Assembly: GCA_964345005.1 (NCBI GenBank)
Contig: CAYFPQ010000009.1
Location: forward strand, 1-64,000
DNA length: 64,000 nt
Origin: JABMPJ01 sp964345005
Lineage (GTDB): Bacteria > Verrucomicrobiota > Kiritimatiellia > UBA8416 > JABMPJ01
Reading direction: 5' to 3'
Shown here: piece by piece, positions 1 to 10,659 of the stretch
How positions within the stretch are numbered: the stretch's first letter is position 1
How the letters are laid out: every line of letters starts with the position of its first letter
Position numbers and translations under genes: made by a program
The notes under the pieces: generated by a model
Databases searched by the model: none
The model's input: only the letters and a program-made list of their open reading frames with translations
Told to the model about the DNA's origin: nothing

Positions 1-100
1 GCGCCCCGCACCCCTCAGAAGAGACTGGCGGCGGTCAAAATGAGAATCGCTGGTGAATATTCGATGGCTTTCGCCGGGGACCTCGCGTAAGCTCGCCGGC

Positions 101-406
101 ATGAGTTACGCACCTTTACCGATGGATGTGTCCGATGTGGTTCTTTCCCAAGACTTAATGGACTCCATTGAGACTCTGGCGGAGAACGTCCACGACCAGT
201 GGGCTGCGCGACGAATTGAGGAGGGGTGGGCCTATGGTCCGGAACGGAGTGATGCTGATAGGCTCCACCCCAGCTTGGTGTCCTATACTGACCTGTCCGA
301 GGCCGAGAAGCAATACGATCGAACCACGGCGATCAGTACGCTCAGAGCTCTGCTCAAGCTTGGCTTCAAGATCACGAACGAACCAGAAAGGGAACCAAAT
401 GTCTGA
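101..406 (+). CDS. Small RyR-domain protein
   Basis: A 101-residue protein that is almost entirely one RyR (ryanodine-receptor repeat) domain, about residues 22-92. Visible hallmarks are the helix with HDQWAARR, the GWAYGPERSD turn, RLHPSLVSY, the acidic LSEAEKQYDR segment and a final leucine-rich helix. Stand-alone bacterial RyR proteins of this length are known as a family but their ligand is not established. An in-frame GTG at 53 would add 16 residues; the ATG at 101 is preferred because bacterial RyR proteins usually begin near this point. The stop overlaps the next gene by 8 bases, so the two are almost surely cotranscribed and translationally coupled. The partner also carries RyR domains, which suggests a shared ligand or mutual interaction (inference). 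Confidence 0.8.
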   Translation: MSYAPLPMDVSDVVLSQDLMDSIETLAENVHDQWAARRIEEGWAYGPERSDADRLHPSLVSYTDLSEAEKQYDRTTAISTLRALLKLGFKITNEPEREPNV

Positions 407-3144
407 GAATCTAGTTCTTGTCACAGGCGATGCTGTCTGTGATCACGCTTACTACAGGGGGACGCGGGCGACTGCCAATTCGCCGAGTAAGCTGGGGCTA
501 CGCTATGCCAGCACGGGTGGCGGTGCATTGCTGTTGACGAATCTGGTTCGTGAGCTCCTGGCGGGAGAGAGCACAGCCGAGTATGGTCTTGATGGCTCGT
601 TCATGGGCTTGCCTGCAACACATCACGCGTTTTCTCTGTGGGAACCGCAGGACAATGGGCAGGGGCTGTGCGTCTGGCGCACGGTGGAGCCCCCGCTCGG
701 CTATGGTCATCCAGGATTTCAGCCTTTGGGAGAAGGGTCACAGAACTTTCGAGACGAGGCAATCCAAGCGCGGAAACAGCCTCTCAAGGGCGCTCCGAAC
801 ATCTTGGTGATTGATGATGCCGGTTTGGACTTCCGCAGTCCGTGCAACAGAGAGCATTGGCCACTCACCTATTCCGACGGCAAGCCGCAATGGGTGGTTT
901 TGAAGTTGAGCGGGAACATAGGGACCGGTGATATGNNNNNNNNNNTGGGAGTCCCTGGTTGACTCGTATGGGGACAGGCTTGTGGTCGTGGTTGCGGCAG
1001 ATCATTTGAGGCGTGAGAATGCGAGGATTAGTCGCGGTCTGTCCTGGGAAGCTACCGCTACGGACTTGGTGGCGGAACTTCATCAGAATCCAGTTCTCCT
1101 GCCCCTGCTCAAGGCGCGCCACTTGGTTGTCGCTTTTCAGGCAGATGCGGCTTTCTGGTACGACAGCAGTCCCGATGCGGAGGCAGCCCTGCTGGTTTTT
1201 GACGCTTCACTGGCCGAGGGAGAATGGGAGGAGAAGCAGGGAGATGGGGGCGTCTTCGGTTACGCGTCCTGTATGACTGCCGCGATTGTTCGCGAGTTGA
1301 GTCTAACATCGGGGAATGGGATACCCGACCTTGAGACCGCCCTGGGTGCAGGGCTAGGTGCCGGTCGCCAGTTGAAGTATCTCGGTCACGGCGAGGTGTC
1401 TGATGGCGATTCTCCCACAATGCCCGGCTTCCCGTTTGCGGAGATCGCGAGCAGAATACGTGAATACGACGATCCACTGGTGTATGGTAGGTTTGCCGGT
1501 TCACCCATTGCGCTAACAGAGGTCAATCGGGCCCAGTGGGCAATGCTCGACGAGTGGCAGGTGAAGGCGCAGGTGAAGGCGCAGCAGAGGCCGCATTACG
1601 ATGTTGCCTTGGCAGTTGCAGTACTCGGCGCGAAGGCCCTGGAGCGATTCCCTGTGGCCCAGTTTGGGAACTACCAGACGATTGAACGGAAGGAGATCGA
1701 GAGTCTTCGAACGATTCGGTGCCTTATCCAGAACTACCTGAAAGAAGGACGCCCGGGCGCACCGCTCAACTTGGGTGTGTTTGGGCCTCCCGGGTCAGGT
1801 AAGTCCTACATCGCGAAGCAGATCGCGAAAGGGGCAGGCATCCGGAAAGAGGATATCCTTCTTTTTAACCTCTCCCAGTTCAAGCATGTGGATGACATCT
1901 GCGGTGCGTTTCACCAAGTGCGTGACAAGGCGCTGACAGGGACTACACCGTTTGTCTTCTGGGACGAGTTTGACTCTCAGGGATACCGTTGGCTGCAATA
2001 CCTTCTGGCTCCAATGGAGGATGGCGAGTTTCAGGAAGGGCAGATCACCCATCCCCTCGGCAAGTGCATATTCGCTTTTGCCGGTGCCACATCCTACACG
2101 TTTGAGAACTTCGGTCCCATCAACCCCAACCTGATGGACTCCAATCAGCTTCATGCACTTGAAGAATCGAAGCTCGATCGTCTACAAGGGGCAGAGAAGG
2201 ACTGGCAGACATTCGTCCTTGCTAAGGGGCCAGACTTCAGGTCTCGTGTCGCGGCGCATCTGAACCTGCTCGGAATGAACCGTCAGCAGAGATGCCGTGA
2301 GAGTGGGCTCCGTCGCCTTTGGGAGGATGATCCAAGAGATCTGTGCTTCCCGATCAGGAGGGCACTGTTTGTTCGTGCCGTGTTTGGTCTGGGGTCAGAT
2401 GAGCAGCTTGTACTGGACCGAAGTGTGTTGAGAGCTTTGTTGGCTGTGTCGAGATACAAGAGCGCTGGCAGGTCGTTGCAGTTTCTATGCAAGCGCCTGA
2501 AGTGCGGAGCTGCGGAGATGGGTGCCAGCTCTAGTCTGCCCGGGCATGGGCTGATGAGTCGCCATGTTGATGTGGAGGAGTTTTGGGGGTTGTGCGAAGA
2601 CGACAGGGCATTCCATCAGCAGGCAGTAGCTCTTGCGGAGAGGTTCCATGAAGACTGGCGCAAGCACCCGTCGAGTAAGGGCAACGTTCTGAACAAGCCA
2701 TGGGCTGATTTGAGTGATGGGGACCGAGCTTCCAGTGTTGAGCAGGCTCTTCGGATTTCGGCGAACCTGGCTGTTGTCAATCTGGTGGTCGAGAAAGGCC
2801 AACCTCTCCCTCCGAACGAACAGGACGCTATACAGGGCTTGCTGGAAGAGAATATGGAGACCCTTGCTGAAGCCGAGCACAATGGATGGATGGTGGAGAG
2901 GATGATTGCTGGATGGCGTTATGCTAGAGTGTCGCAAAAGGACTCGGTACGAAAGCTGCACCCCTTGCTTCGGCCCTATGCCCAGCTTCCTGATGACGAG
3001 AAAGAGAAAGATCGTCGTCCGATTTGCGGTTTCACGCCTACCGCAGAGCAGCAAGAGAAAGGCGAACAGCCGATAGAGGGATACTTGGAGCGTCTCAAAC
3101 GTGTTGGGTACCGTATCGTGCTGAAGACAAATGATGGAGCTTGA
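399..3144 (+). CDS. Ribokinase-like/AAA+ ATPase/RyR fusion protein (crosses a sequence gap)
   Basis: About 911 residues. Residues 1 to about 390 resemble a PfkB/ribokinase-type fold: opening VLVTGDAVCDH, the glycine stretch STGGGALLL, ILVIDDAGLDFR and the ISRGLSWEATATDL segment. This assignment is tentative. The middle is a P-loop ATPase with Walker A GPPGSGKSY near residue 459 and Walker B FVFWDEFD near 515. The C-terminus has a degenerate RyR-like stretch (around AERFHEDWRKHP) and then a clear RyR domain (EHNGWMVERMIAGWRYA, KLHPLLRPYAQL, EKEKDRRP) near residues 815-905. Ten N at 936-945 shift the apparent frame, but joining the flanks directly gives continuous in-frame protein, so the N run looks like a fixed-size scaffold gap. 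Start ATG at 399 follows AAAGGG. Function unknown; a nucleotide-sensing ATPase is plausible. Confidence 0.75.
936..945. other. Assembly gap (10 N)
   Basis: Ten N inside the RyR ATPase gene. The codons before (GAT ATG) and after (TGG GAG) join in frame when the N are removed, so the true gap may be zero or a multiple of three. The gene should not be called broken. Confidence 0.95.
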
Positions 3145-3862
3145 TCTCAAGAATCGGGTTGCAGTGGTCACGGGTGCGGGACGTGGGATTGGCGAGGCGA
3201 TTGCGCTTGCCCTCGCGCGGGCTGGGGCGCATGTCGTGCTAGCCGCGCGGCGTGAGGCGGACCTCGCGGCGGTGGCTAAGCGGGTGCAGGAAGCTGGCGG
3301 CGAGGCATCGTGGTGCGTCACCGACGTTGGCTCCGGGGAGGATGTTGAGGCGCTCTTCAAGACAGTCGACGCCGGGCCCGGTCGGCTGGACATCCTTGTC
3401 AATAATGCGGGGCTAGGAGAATACGGTCCACTGCATGAGTTCACGCCAGACCAGTTCGACCGCGTGATCAGAACCAATCTACGGGGAACCTTTTTCTGCT
3501 GCCGCGAGGCGATGCAGCGTATGATTCCGAAGGGCGCGGGATACATTATTAATGTTTCCAGCGTAGTCGGCTTTAAGGGCTATCCGCTGCAGTCGGCCTA
3601 CGCGGCATCGAAACACGGGATCATGGGGCTTACGAAGTCACTCGCTGTGGAGGCCCAAGAACACGGCATCAAGGTGAGCGCCGTTCTTCCCGGCGGGGTC
3701 GACACCGATATGGTCCGCCAGGCCCGCCCCGATCTCGATCCGGACGAGCTGCTCCAGCCGGAGGACATTGCGCAGACCGTCTGCTACCTGCTTTCCCTCT
3801 CTCCCCAAGCCGCCATCGATCAGATATACGTCCGTCGCCGAAATAGCACTCCGTTTCCGTAG
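3131..3862 (+). CDS. SDR-family oxidoreductase
   Basis: A 243-residue classical short-chain dehydrogenase/reductase. The Rossmann cofactor motif TGAGRGIG is at residues 14-21, the NNAG motif at 91-94, and the catalytic Ser144-Tyr157-Lys161 set (YAASK) is intact. A basic arginine pair after strand 2 (AARRE) favours NADP(H). The closest functional class is the 3-oxoacyl-ACP reductase-like SDRs, but substrate cannot be read from sequence. The start overlaps the end of the upstream RyR ATPase gene by 14 bases (ATG at 3131 or 3134), so it is in the same transcription unit; whether it shares a function with that system is unknown. The C-terminus lacks the usual conserved SDR ending and finishes with a short polar tail. 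Confidence 0.85.
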   Translation: MMELDLKNRVAVVTGAGRGIGEAIALALARAGAHVVLAARREADLAAVAKRVQEAGGEASWCVTDVGSGEDVEALFKTVDAGPGRLDILVNNAGLGEYGPLHEFTPDQFDRVIRTNLRGTFFCCREAMQRMIPKGAGYIINVSSVVGFKGYPLQSAYAASKHGIMGLTKSLAVEAQEHGIKVSAVLPGGVDTDMVRQARPDLDPDELLQPEDIAQTVCYLLSLSPQAAIDQIYVRRRNSTPFP

Positions 3863-3879
3863 TGCGTGGCGGTTTGCCG

Positions 3880-4364
3880 TTAGGCGGCGATCCACTCGAT
3901 GAGCTGGGTTCGTCCGATGAGGGTGCAACCGACTTCTCTTGCGAACTTCTTGGCGGGTTTAGTGAAGTGCCCGTTGGTGACTACCATTGACTGGTTGCAC
4001 TTGTAGTAGGCCATCCCGGCAACAGCGTCGCTGATGGCCCGGCGGTCGATAGGGTGTTTGGATCGCTTAACCTGGATGGAAACGCGCGCCTTCTTATTCG
4101 TGGCGATAATGTCGGTGCCGAAGTCGTTCGAGGCCCTGAGGTTCTCAGCGTTGTATCCCTGGTTCTCCAGCAACTTGCAGATGTACAGCTCAAACGTCAG
4201 CCCGTGCATGTTGTCGACGTTGTGGATGTTCAGTTGTTTGATCAGTTCCTGATCGCCGCCGGTCGGTTCCTCTCCGTGAGCGCCGTGCAGGAGCAGCAGA
4301 CCGACGGTTACAGCCCAGAGCCTTGTTGCGAAACGCCTCGTCCAAGCTCTGCGGATTGTTTTCA

Positions 4365-4368
<4 letters not shown>
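3880..4368 (-). CDS. Membrane-anchored Mrr-like restriction endonuclease-fold protein
   Basis: A 162-residue protein. Residues 55-160 match the Mrr/RecB-like PD-(D/E)XK nuclease fold: MHGLTFELYICKLL with Glu60, DFGTD with Asp86, then the QVK motif (Gln99, Lys101) and the VVTNGHFT strand that is typical of Mrr catalytic domains. All expected catalytic residues are present. Unusually, residues 1-32 are a basic N-terminus followed by a hydrophobic stretch (LWAVTVGLLLL), so the protein has a signal peptide or membrane anchor. A cytoplasmic-only start at Met54 cannot be excluded. The start codon overlaps the isocitrate dehydrogenase stop by four bases (ATGA), implying translational coupling to a metabolic gene. 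No methylase is adjacent, so this is not a conventional restriction-modification pair. Confidence 0.8.
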
Positions 4369-6593
<2,225 letters not shown>

Positions 6594-6724
6594 AGCGTCC
6601 TGTCTTTTTCGTAGTCAGTGGAACAGGGGCAGGATTTAAGAAGATTGCATAGGAACCGTCAATCAGCAAAGCGAAGGTCCAGTCCTGATCTATAGTTGTC
6701 ACTCTGACTCGCTAATCCCTGTTG

Positions 6725-7843
6725 TCACCAGACACCGGGAATAGTCTGTCCGCACTTCGGGCACGTGTTGTTTACAATCTTCCGCGAACGCACAACGTGG
6801 CCGTAACGTTCGACGAGCGGGGCCTTGCAGGCCGGGCAGTAGGTGTTCTCGCCGCGCGTGCCGGGCATGTTGCCGGCGTAAACGAAGTTGAGTCCCTCGG
6901 CGCGTGCCGTTTCGCCAGCCCGCTGGATAGTCCTGCTGGGGGTGCGCGGTAGGTGGCGGATCCTGTAGGCCGGATGGAAACGGGTGAAAAAGAGGGGAAC
7001 GTCAGGGCCCAACTCCCGCGCAATCCACGCCGCCATCCGCTTGATCTCGTCCATGCTGTCATTGAGCGTGGGAATCACAAGCACGACGATCTCGGTCCAG
7101 ACACCCAGTTCAATCAGTAGCTTCAACGTGCTCAGTACGGGTGCCAACTCGCCCTCGCAATGGTCACTGTAGAACTTCTGTGTGAAGGCTTTGAGATCGA
7201 CCTTCATGGCCGTGAGATAGGGCGCAAGCTGCTTGAGGGGCGCGGTCTCGATGTAGCCATTGCTGACCACCACGTTGCCAATCCCGGCGTCCTTAACCGC
7301 CTTGGCGCAGTCGAGCATGTATTCGAAGAAGATGGTCGGTTCGCTGTAGGTGTAGGCGACGGTTCGGCATCGCTGTTGCACGGCAGCCCGGGCAATCATC
7401 TCCGGCGAGACATAGCGGACCGGTATTTCCTCGGGGCGTCTCTGCGAAATATCCCAGTTTTGGCAGAACTTGCAGTGGATGTTGCAGCCCGCAGTGGCGA
7501 TCGAGAACGAGCGTGAACCGGGGTAGACGTGAAAGAGTGGTTTCTTCTCGATAGGGTCATTGTTCATGGATACGGGGCGGCCGTAGACAAGGGTGAAATA
7601 GCGGCCGCCACGGTTCTCGCGTACGCCGCACTCGCCCCGCTCCCCCGGTTCGGTTACGCAATGGATCGGGCAGAGATCACACTCCACCGTTTGCGGCCCC
7701 ACCGCGTGCCAATGCAACGCTTCGCGTGCGAACTCTGCATGCGCGTCCGCCTTCGGCACCGCGCCTAGCGCAGATCCCGCCACGGCCATTCCCGCCCCGG
7801 CGATGAATCGGCGCCGGCTGCAACCATCGAAGCATGTGCTCAT
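6725..7843 (-). CDS. amrS: AmmeMemoRadiSam-system radical SAM enzyme with Tat signal
   Basis: A 372-residue radical SAM protein. Residues 9-14 (SRRRFI) followed by a hydrophobic stretch form a twin-arginine signal. The [4Fe-4S]/SAM cysteines are Cys120, Cys124 and Cys127 in ATAGCNIHCKFCQNW, and an N-terminal cysteine set (CDLCPIHC) and C-terminal CPAC/CPKC ribbon match the AmrS family, related to pyruvate-formate-lyase activating enzymes. AmrS is one of three proteins usually encoded together with MEMO1-like and AMMECR1-like partners; neither partner is in this window. The biochemical reaction is not established. Tat export of an iron-sulphur radical enzyme is notable, because reducing power would have to be supplied outside the cytoplasm or the signal serves another use. 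Confidence 0.9.
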   Translation of the reverse strand: MSTCFDGCSRRRFIAGAGMAVAGSALGAVPKADAHAEFAREALHWHAVGPQTVECDLCPIHCVTEPGERGECGVRENRGGRYFTLVYGRPVSMNNDPIEKKPLFHVYPGSRSFSIATAGCNIHCKFCQNWDISQRRPEEIPVRYVSPEMIARAAVQQRCRTVAYTYSEPTIFFEYMLDCAKAVKDAGIGNVVVSNGYIETAPLKQLAPYLTAMKVDLKAFTQKFYSDHCEGELAPVLSTLKLLIELGVWTEIVVLVIPTLNDSMDEIKRMAAWIARELGPDVPLFFTRFHPAYRIRHLPRTPSRTIQRAGETARAEGLNFVYAGNMPGTRGENTYCPACKAPLVERYGHVVRSRKIVNNTCPKCGQTIPGVW

Positions 7844-7935
7844 ACCACATTGTAGGCTTTCGCTCCGGAATGACCAATCTTGCTTTTCCGAGGTAATGCA
7901 GGTAGGTTGCGGGGCTGAATCGAAGGGAGTGTGCG

Positions 7936-9462
7936 GTGGCTAAGAAGCAGAAGACAGCGATCAGTCCAACACGGGCGGAAGACTATCCTGAATGGTACCA
8001 GCAGGTGGTACGCGCAGCGGAGCTGGCAGAGACCAGCGCGGTGCGTGGCTGCATGGTGATCCGACCGTGGGGGTACTCGATCTGGGAGAACATCCGCGAC
8101 GGCTTGGACGGCATGTTCAAGGCAACCGGGCACGTGAACGCTTACTTCCCGCTCTTTATCCCGCTGAGTTTTCTCGAGAAGGAAGCCGAACACGTCGAGG
8201 GGTTTGCCAAAGAGTGCGCCGTCGTGACGCATCACCGGTTGGAGGCGGGACCCGAAGGTGGGCTGGTGCCGGCGGGCGAGTTGGAAGAGCCGCTCGTCGT
8301 ACGCCCCACCTCCGAGACAATCATCGGGGCGACTTATGCCAGGTGGGTGCAGAGCTACCGCGACCTACCCATCCTGGTCAACCAGTGGGCCAACGTGGTG
8401 CGCTGGGAGATGCGTACGCGTCTCTTCCTGCGCACGACCGAGTTTCTCTGGCAGGAGGGGCACACTGCGCACGAGACGCGCGAGGAGGCATGGGAAGAGA
8501 CGCTCAAGATGCTCGAGGTATACAAGACCTTCGCAGAAGAGTACATGGCTGTTCCTGTTCTGACCGGCGAGAAGACCCCCGGTGAGCGTTTTCCGGGCGC
8601 AGAGAACACGCTGTGCATCGAGGCGATGATGCAGGATCGTAAGGCGCTGCAGGCGGGCACAAGCCACTTCCTGGGACAGAGCTTTGCCAAGGCGTCCGGT
8701 ATCCAGTTCCAGTCGCGCGAGGGCGAGGTGGAGCATGCCTGGACCACGTCGTGGGGTGTGTCGACCCGGCTGATCGGCGGCTTGATAATGGTGCATTCAG
8801 ATGACAACGGCATGGTCGTGCCACCACGGCTTGCTCCGTCGCACGTGGCCGTCCTTCCCATCTACCGCAATGATGACGAGAAGGAGGGCGTGTTGACCTA
8901 TTGCGAGGAGCTGGCCGCAGCTCTGCGCGAGCTGACCTATCGTGGCAAACCGCTTGGGGTCGAGCTGGACACGCGCGACATGAATGCGGGTGAGAAAGGG
9001 TGGAACTGGGTTAAGAAGGGCATTCCCGTGACGGTCGAAGTGGGGCCGCGCGACATGGCAAGCGGATCGGTCTACGTTGGCCGCCGCGACCGCGAGCGCA
9101 ACGAGCGCTACGGGCAGCCGAAAGATGAATTCGTGGCCGGCGTTGTCGATCTGCTCGAGGATATCCAGGCGTCGCTCTTCGCGAGGGCCAAGGCGTTCAT
9201 GGATGAGAATACCCGCACGATCGACGACTGGGCTGAGTTCACAACGTTCTTCACTCCGGAGAGCGTCGAGAAGCCGGAAGTCCACGGCGGCTTTGCCCTG
9301 TCGCACTGGTGCGACGGCGACGAGTGCGAGCAGAAGATCAACGAAGCGCTGAAAGTGACCATACGCTGCATCCCCGGTGACCGGGGGCAGGATGGTGAAG
9401 GCGCGTGTGTGGTCTGCGGCAAGCCGAGCTCAGGCCGAGTGGTCTTCGCGAAGTCGTACTGA
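7936..9462 (+). CDS. proS: Prolyl-tRNA synthetase, archaeal/eukaryote-like type
   Basis: A 508-residue class II synthetase that charges tRNA-Pro. It is the ProS type lacking the large bacterial editing insertion: class II motif 2 region (RPTSETII, RWEMRTRLFLRTTEFLWQEGHTAH), motif 3 (SWGVSTRLIGGLIMVHSDDNGMVVPP), anticodon-binding domain (VAVLPIYRND), and a C-terminal zinc-binding-like domain with Cys in the CDGDECEQK, RCIP and CVVCGK segments. This form is found in archaea, eukaryotes and scattered bacteria. The start is the GTG at 7936 shortly after an AAGGGAGTGTG purine-rich stretch. It stands alone; a short GC-rich hairpin follows its stop. Confidence 0.95.
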   Translation: MAKKQKTAISPTRAEDYPEWYQQVVRAAELAETSAVRGCMVIRPWGYSIWENIRDGLDGMFKATGHVNAYFPLFIPLSFLEKEAEHVEGFAKECAVVTHHRLEAGPEGGLVPAGELEEPLVVRPTSETIIGATYARWVQSYRDLPILVNQWANVVRWEMRTRLFLRTTEFLWQEGHTAHETREEAWEETLKMLEVYKTFAEEYMAVPVLTGEKTPGERFPGAENTLCIEAMMQDRKALQAGTSHFLGQSFAKASGIQFQSREGEVEHAWTTSWGVSTRLIGGLIMVHSDDNGMVVPPRLAPSHVAVLPIYRNDDEKEGVLTYCEELAAALRELTYRGKPLGVELDTRDMNAGEKGWNWVKKGIPVTVEVGPRDMASGSVYVGRRDRERNERYGQPKDEFVAGVVDLLEDIQASLFARAKAFMDENTRTIDDWAEFTTFFTPESVEKPEVHGGFALSHWCDGDECEQKINEALKVTIRCIPGDRGQDGEGACVVCGKPSSGRVVFAKSY

Positions 9463-9466
9463 TCTT

Positions 9467-9482
9467 CCCCGGCTCGCCGGGG
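9467..9482 (+). terminator. Possible terminator hairpin after proS
   Basis: Five bases after the proS stop a perfect 7-bp GC stem (CCCCGGC/GCCGGGG) closes on a two-base loop. There is no T run after it, so it would be a weak or factor-dependent terminator at best. Confidence 0.35.
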
Positions 9483-9524
9483 GACAGATCGCCCTGGCAC
9501 TGGGTACAGATTCATCGAGGGTAA

Positions 9525-9550
9525 GGTAGGGCGAGCTCTCCGAGCGAGCC
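9525..9550 (+). repeat. Divergent copy of the GGTAGGGC...CTCTCCGAG repeat
   Basis: This 26-base stretch differs at only three positions (CC to GA in the left half, one G to A in the right half) from the arm of the inverted-repeat element at 12041-12179. It lies just past the stop of the deaminase gene and near the end of proS, an intergenic location typical of such repeats. Confidence 0.6.
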
Positions 9551-9552
9551 GC

Positions 9553-10032
9553 CTATCGCCTGGCGCGGAAGAAGGCCTGCAGCACCTCTCGACATGCCTC
9601 CTCCCTCACTCCCGTCACCACTTCGCAGCGATGGTTTAGATTCGGGTGATCGAGGATGTTGAACACCGACAGTGCTCCGCCGCGCTTGGGGTCCGGAACG
9701 CCGTAAACCACGAGCGGCACGCGTGCGAGAACAATTGCGCCGGCACACATTGAGCAGGGCTCCTTGGTTACATAGAGGATGGTGTCGGTCAGCCGCCAGT
9801 CACCGATTGTGCTCGCCGCCTGGGTGATAGCAATCATCTCGGCATGTGCAGTCGGGTCCTTCAGCAGTTCGGTCTGGTTATGCGCACGTCCGATCACGGC
9901 GCCGACCGGAATCTCGCGGTCCACGGCAGTGTTGACAATAACGCACCCCGCCGGCACTTCGCCTGCCTCGGTGGCCTTGCGTGCTTCGCTCAGCCCCAAG
10001 TCCATGAAGTGTTCATGTGCCGGTAACGTCAT
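9553..10032 (-). CDS. tadA: tRNA-adenosine deaminase-like (TadA-type) nucleoside deaminase
   Basis: A 159-residue zinc-dependent cytidine/deoxycytidylate-deaminase-fold protein. The HAE motif at residues 63-65 (zinc ligand His63 and proton-shuttle Glu65) and the PCSMC motif (Cys93, Cys96) are intact. TadA makes inosine at the wobble base of tRNA-Arg(ACG); guanine deaminases share the fold, so the substrate is not proven. The segment between the AGEVP motif and the HNQTE strand is longer than usual (it reads like a duplicated PVG/AVI strand). An open frame continues upstream to 10308 but that extension is repeat-derived sequence, so the start at 10032 (MTLPAHEHFM) is chosen. Confidence 0.82.
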   Translation of the reverse strand: MTLPAHEHFMDLGLSEARKATEAGEVPAGCVIVNTAVDREIPVGAVIGRAHNQTELLKDPTAHAEMIAITQAASTIGDWRLTDTILYVTKEPCSMCAGAIVLARVPLVVYGVPDPKRGGALSVFNILDHPNLNHRCEVVTGVREEACREVLQAFFRARR

Positions 10033-10133
10033 GGGGATAGCGTAGCACAAGCAGCAGGGATGCTCCTCCCCCTTTTTCCGTGCCGGATAGGACGAGCCCC
10101 CGGAATATCCCTTTACACCGTATTGTGGCTTCG

Positions 10134-10311
10134 CTAGTGTCGTGTCCCGCAAATAGGGTTGTATAACTCGTGTGTCATCCCGAGCGAAGTCGAGGGATCT
10201 CTGCCGCATGATAGACAAGAGATTCCTTCCTCCAGAGGCGGACAGGCAGCTTCGCTCGGAATGACAGAGACTTACGTATTTTGAGAGCTTGATTCTGAGA
10301 CAGGACACTAG
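10134..10311. repeat. 178-bp palindromic interspersed element
   Basis: Two nested inverted repeats bound this intergenic element. The outer arms are 13 bp (CTAGTGTCGTGTC at 10134-10146 against GACAGGACACTAG at 10299-10311, one mismatch). The inner arms are 17 bp (TGTCATCCCGAGCGAAG at 10173-10189 against 10250-10266, one mismatch). Its minus strand translates to the HSERS...SASGGRNLL type of peptide that often appears as spurious ORFs in repeat-rich draft genomes. No transposase is present, so it looks like a non-autonomous MITE-like or REP-like element. It fills most of the 311 bases between tadA and trpR. Confidence 0.75.
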
Positions 10312-10343
10312 GTTGAGCTTCTACGTGTACAAGTGCGAAACGT

Positions 10344-10616
10344 ATGGAACATCACGATAAGATTGTGGATGTGTTTTGCCGTGTGACCGATCCTGCGGAG
10401 ATGGACCGGTTCCTCGGGGAGATTCTTACCGAGGCGGAGCGACATGACCTGGCACTGCGCTGGAAGCTGATGGAGATGCTCGAAAGCGGAATGCCGCAGC
10501 GGGAAGTAGCCGCCAAGCTTGGGATCAGTCTCTGCAAGATAACGCGGGGTTCGCGCGTGTTGAAGAAGCGCGGGTCCGTGTGCCGCCATTTAATAGACAG
10601 GAGCAACGAGGCATGA
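10344..10616 (+). CDS. trpR: Trp repressor-like transcriptional regulator
   Basis: A 90-residue all-helical protein of the TrpR superfamily. The helix-turn-helix core reads MPQREVAAKLGISLCKITRGSRVLKK, matching the TrpR signature in which SQRE...ITRGSN/R contacts DNA. Length is close to the 90-110 residues of TrpR. It lies 43 bases upstream of a trpB-type gene in the same direction, which strongly supports control of tryptophan metabolism. TrpR proteins bind DNA as dimers with L-tryptophan as corepressor; the YerC/YecD subfamily is the alternative assignment. A palindromic repeat ends only 32 bases before the start, which may complicate the promoter. Confidence 0.85.
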   Translation: MEHHDKIVDVFCRVTDPAEMDRFLGEILTEAERHDLALRWKLMEMLESGMPQREVAAKLGISLCKITRGSRVLKKRGSVCRHLIDRSNEA

Positions 10617-10659
10617 CCGCCACGGCGGGCATCTCTAACCATACCAACAAGGAGGGGAC

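Noticed and set aside
2485..3546. Long minus-strand open frame opposite the RyR ATPase and SDR genes
   Set aside because: It crosses the boundary of two well-supported plus-strand genes, has low-complexity Ser/Pro/Arg content and no domain; it is a shadow of the high-GC coding strand.
10033..10308. N-terminal extension of the TadA-like protein
   Set aside because: The extension is translated from a palindromic repeat and lacks similarity to deaminases; the Met at 10032 gives a normal length.
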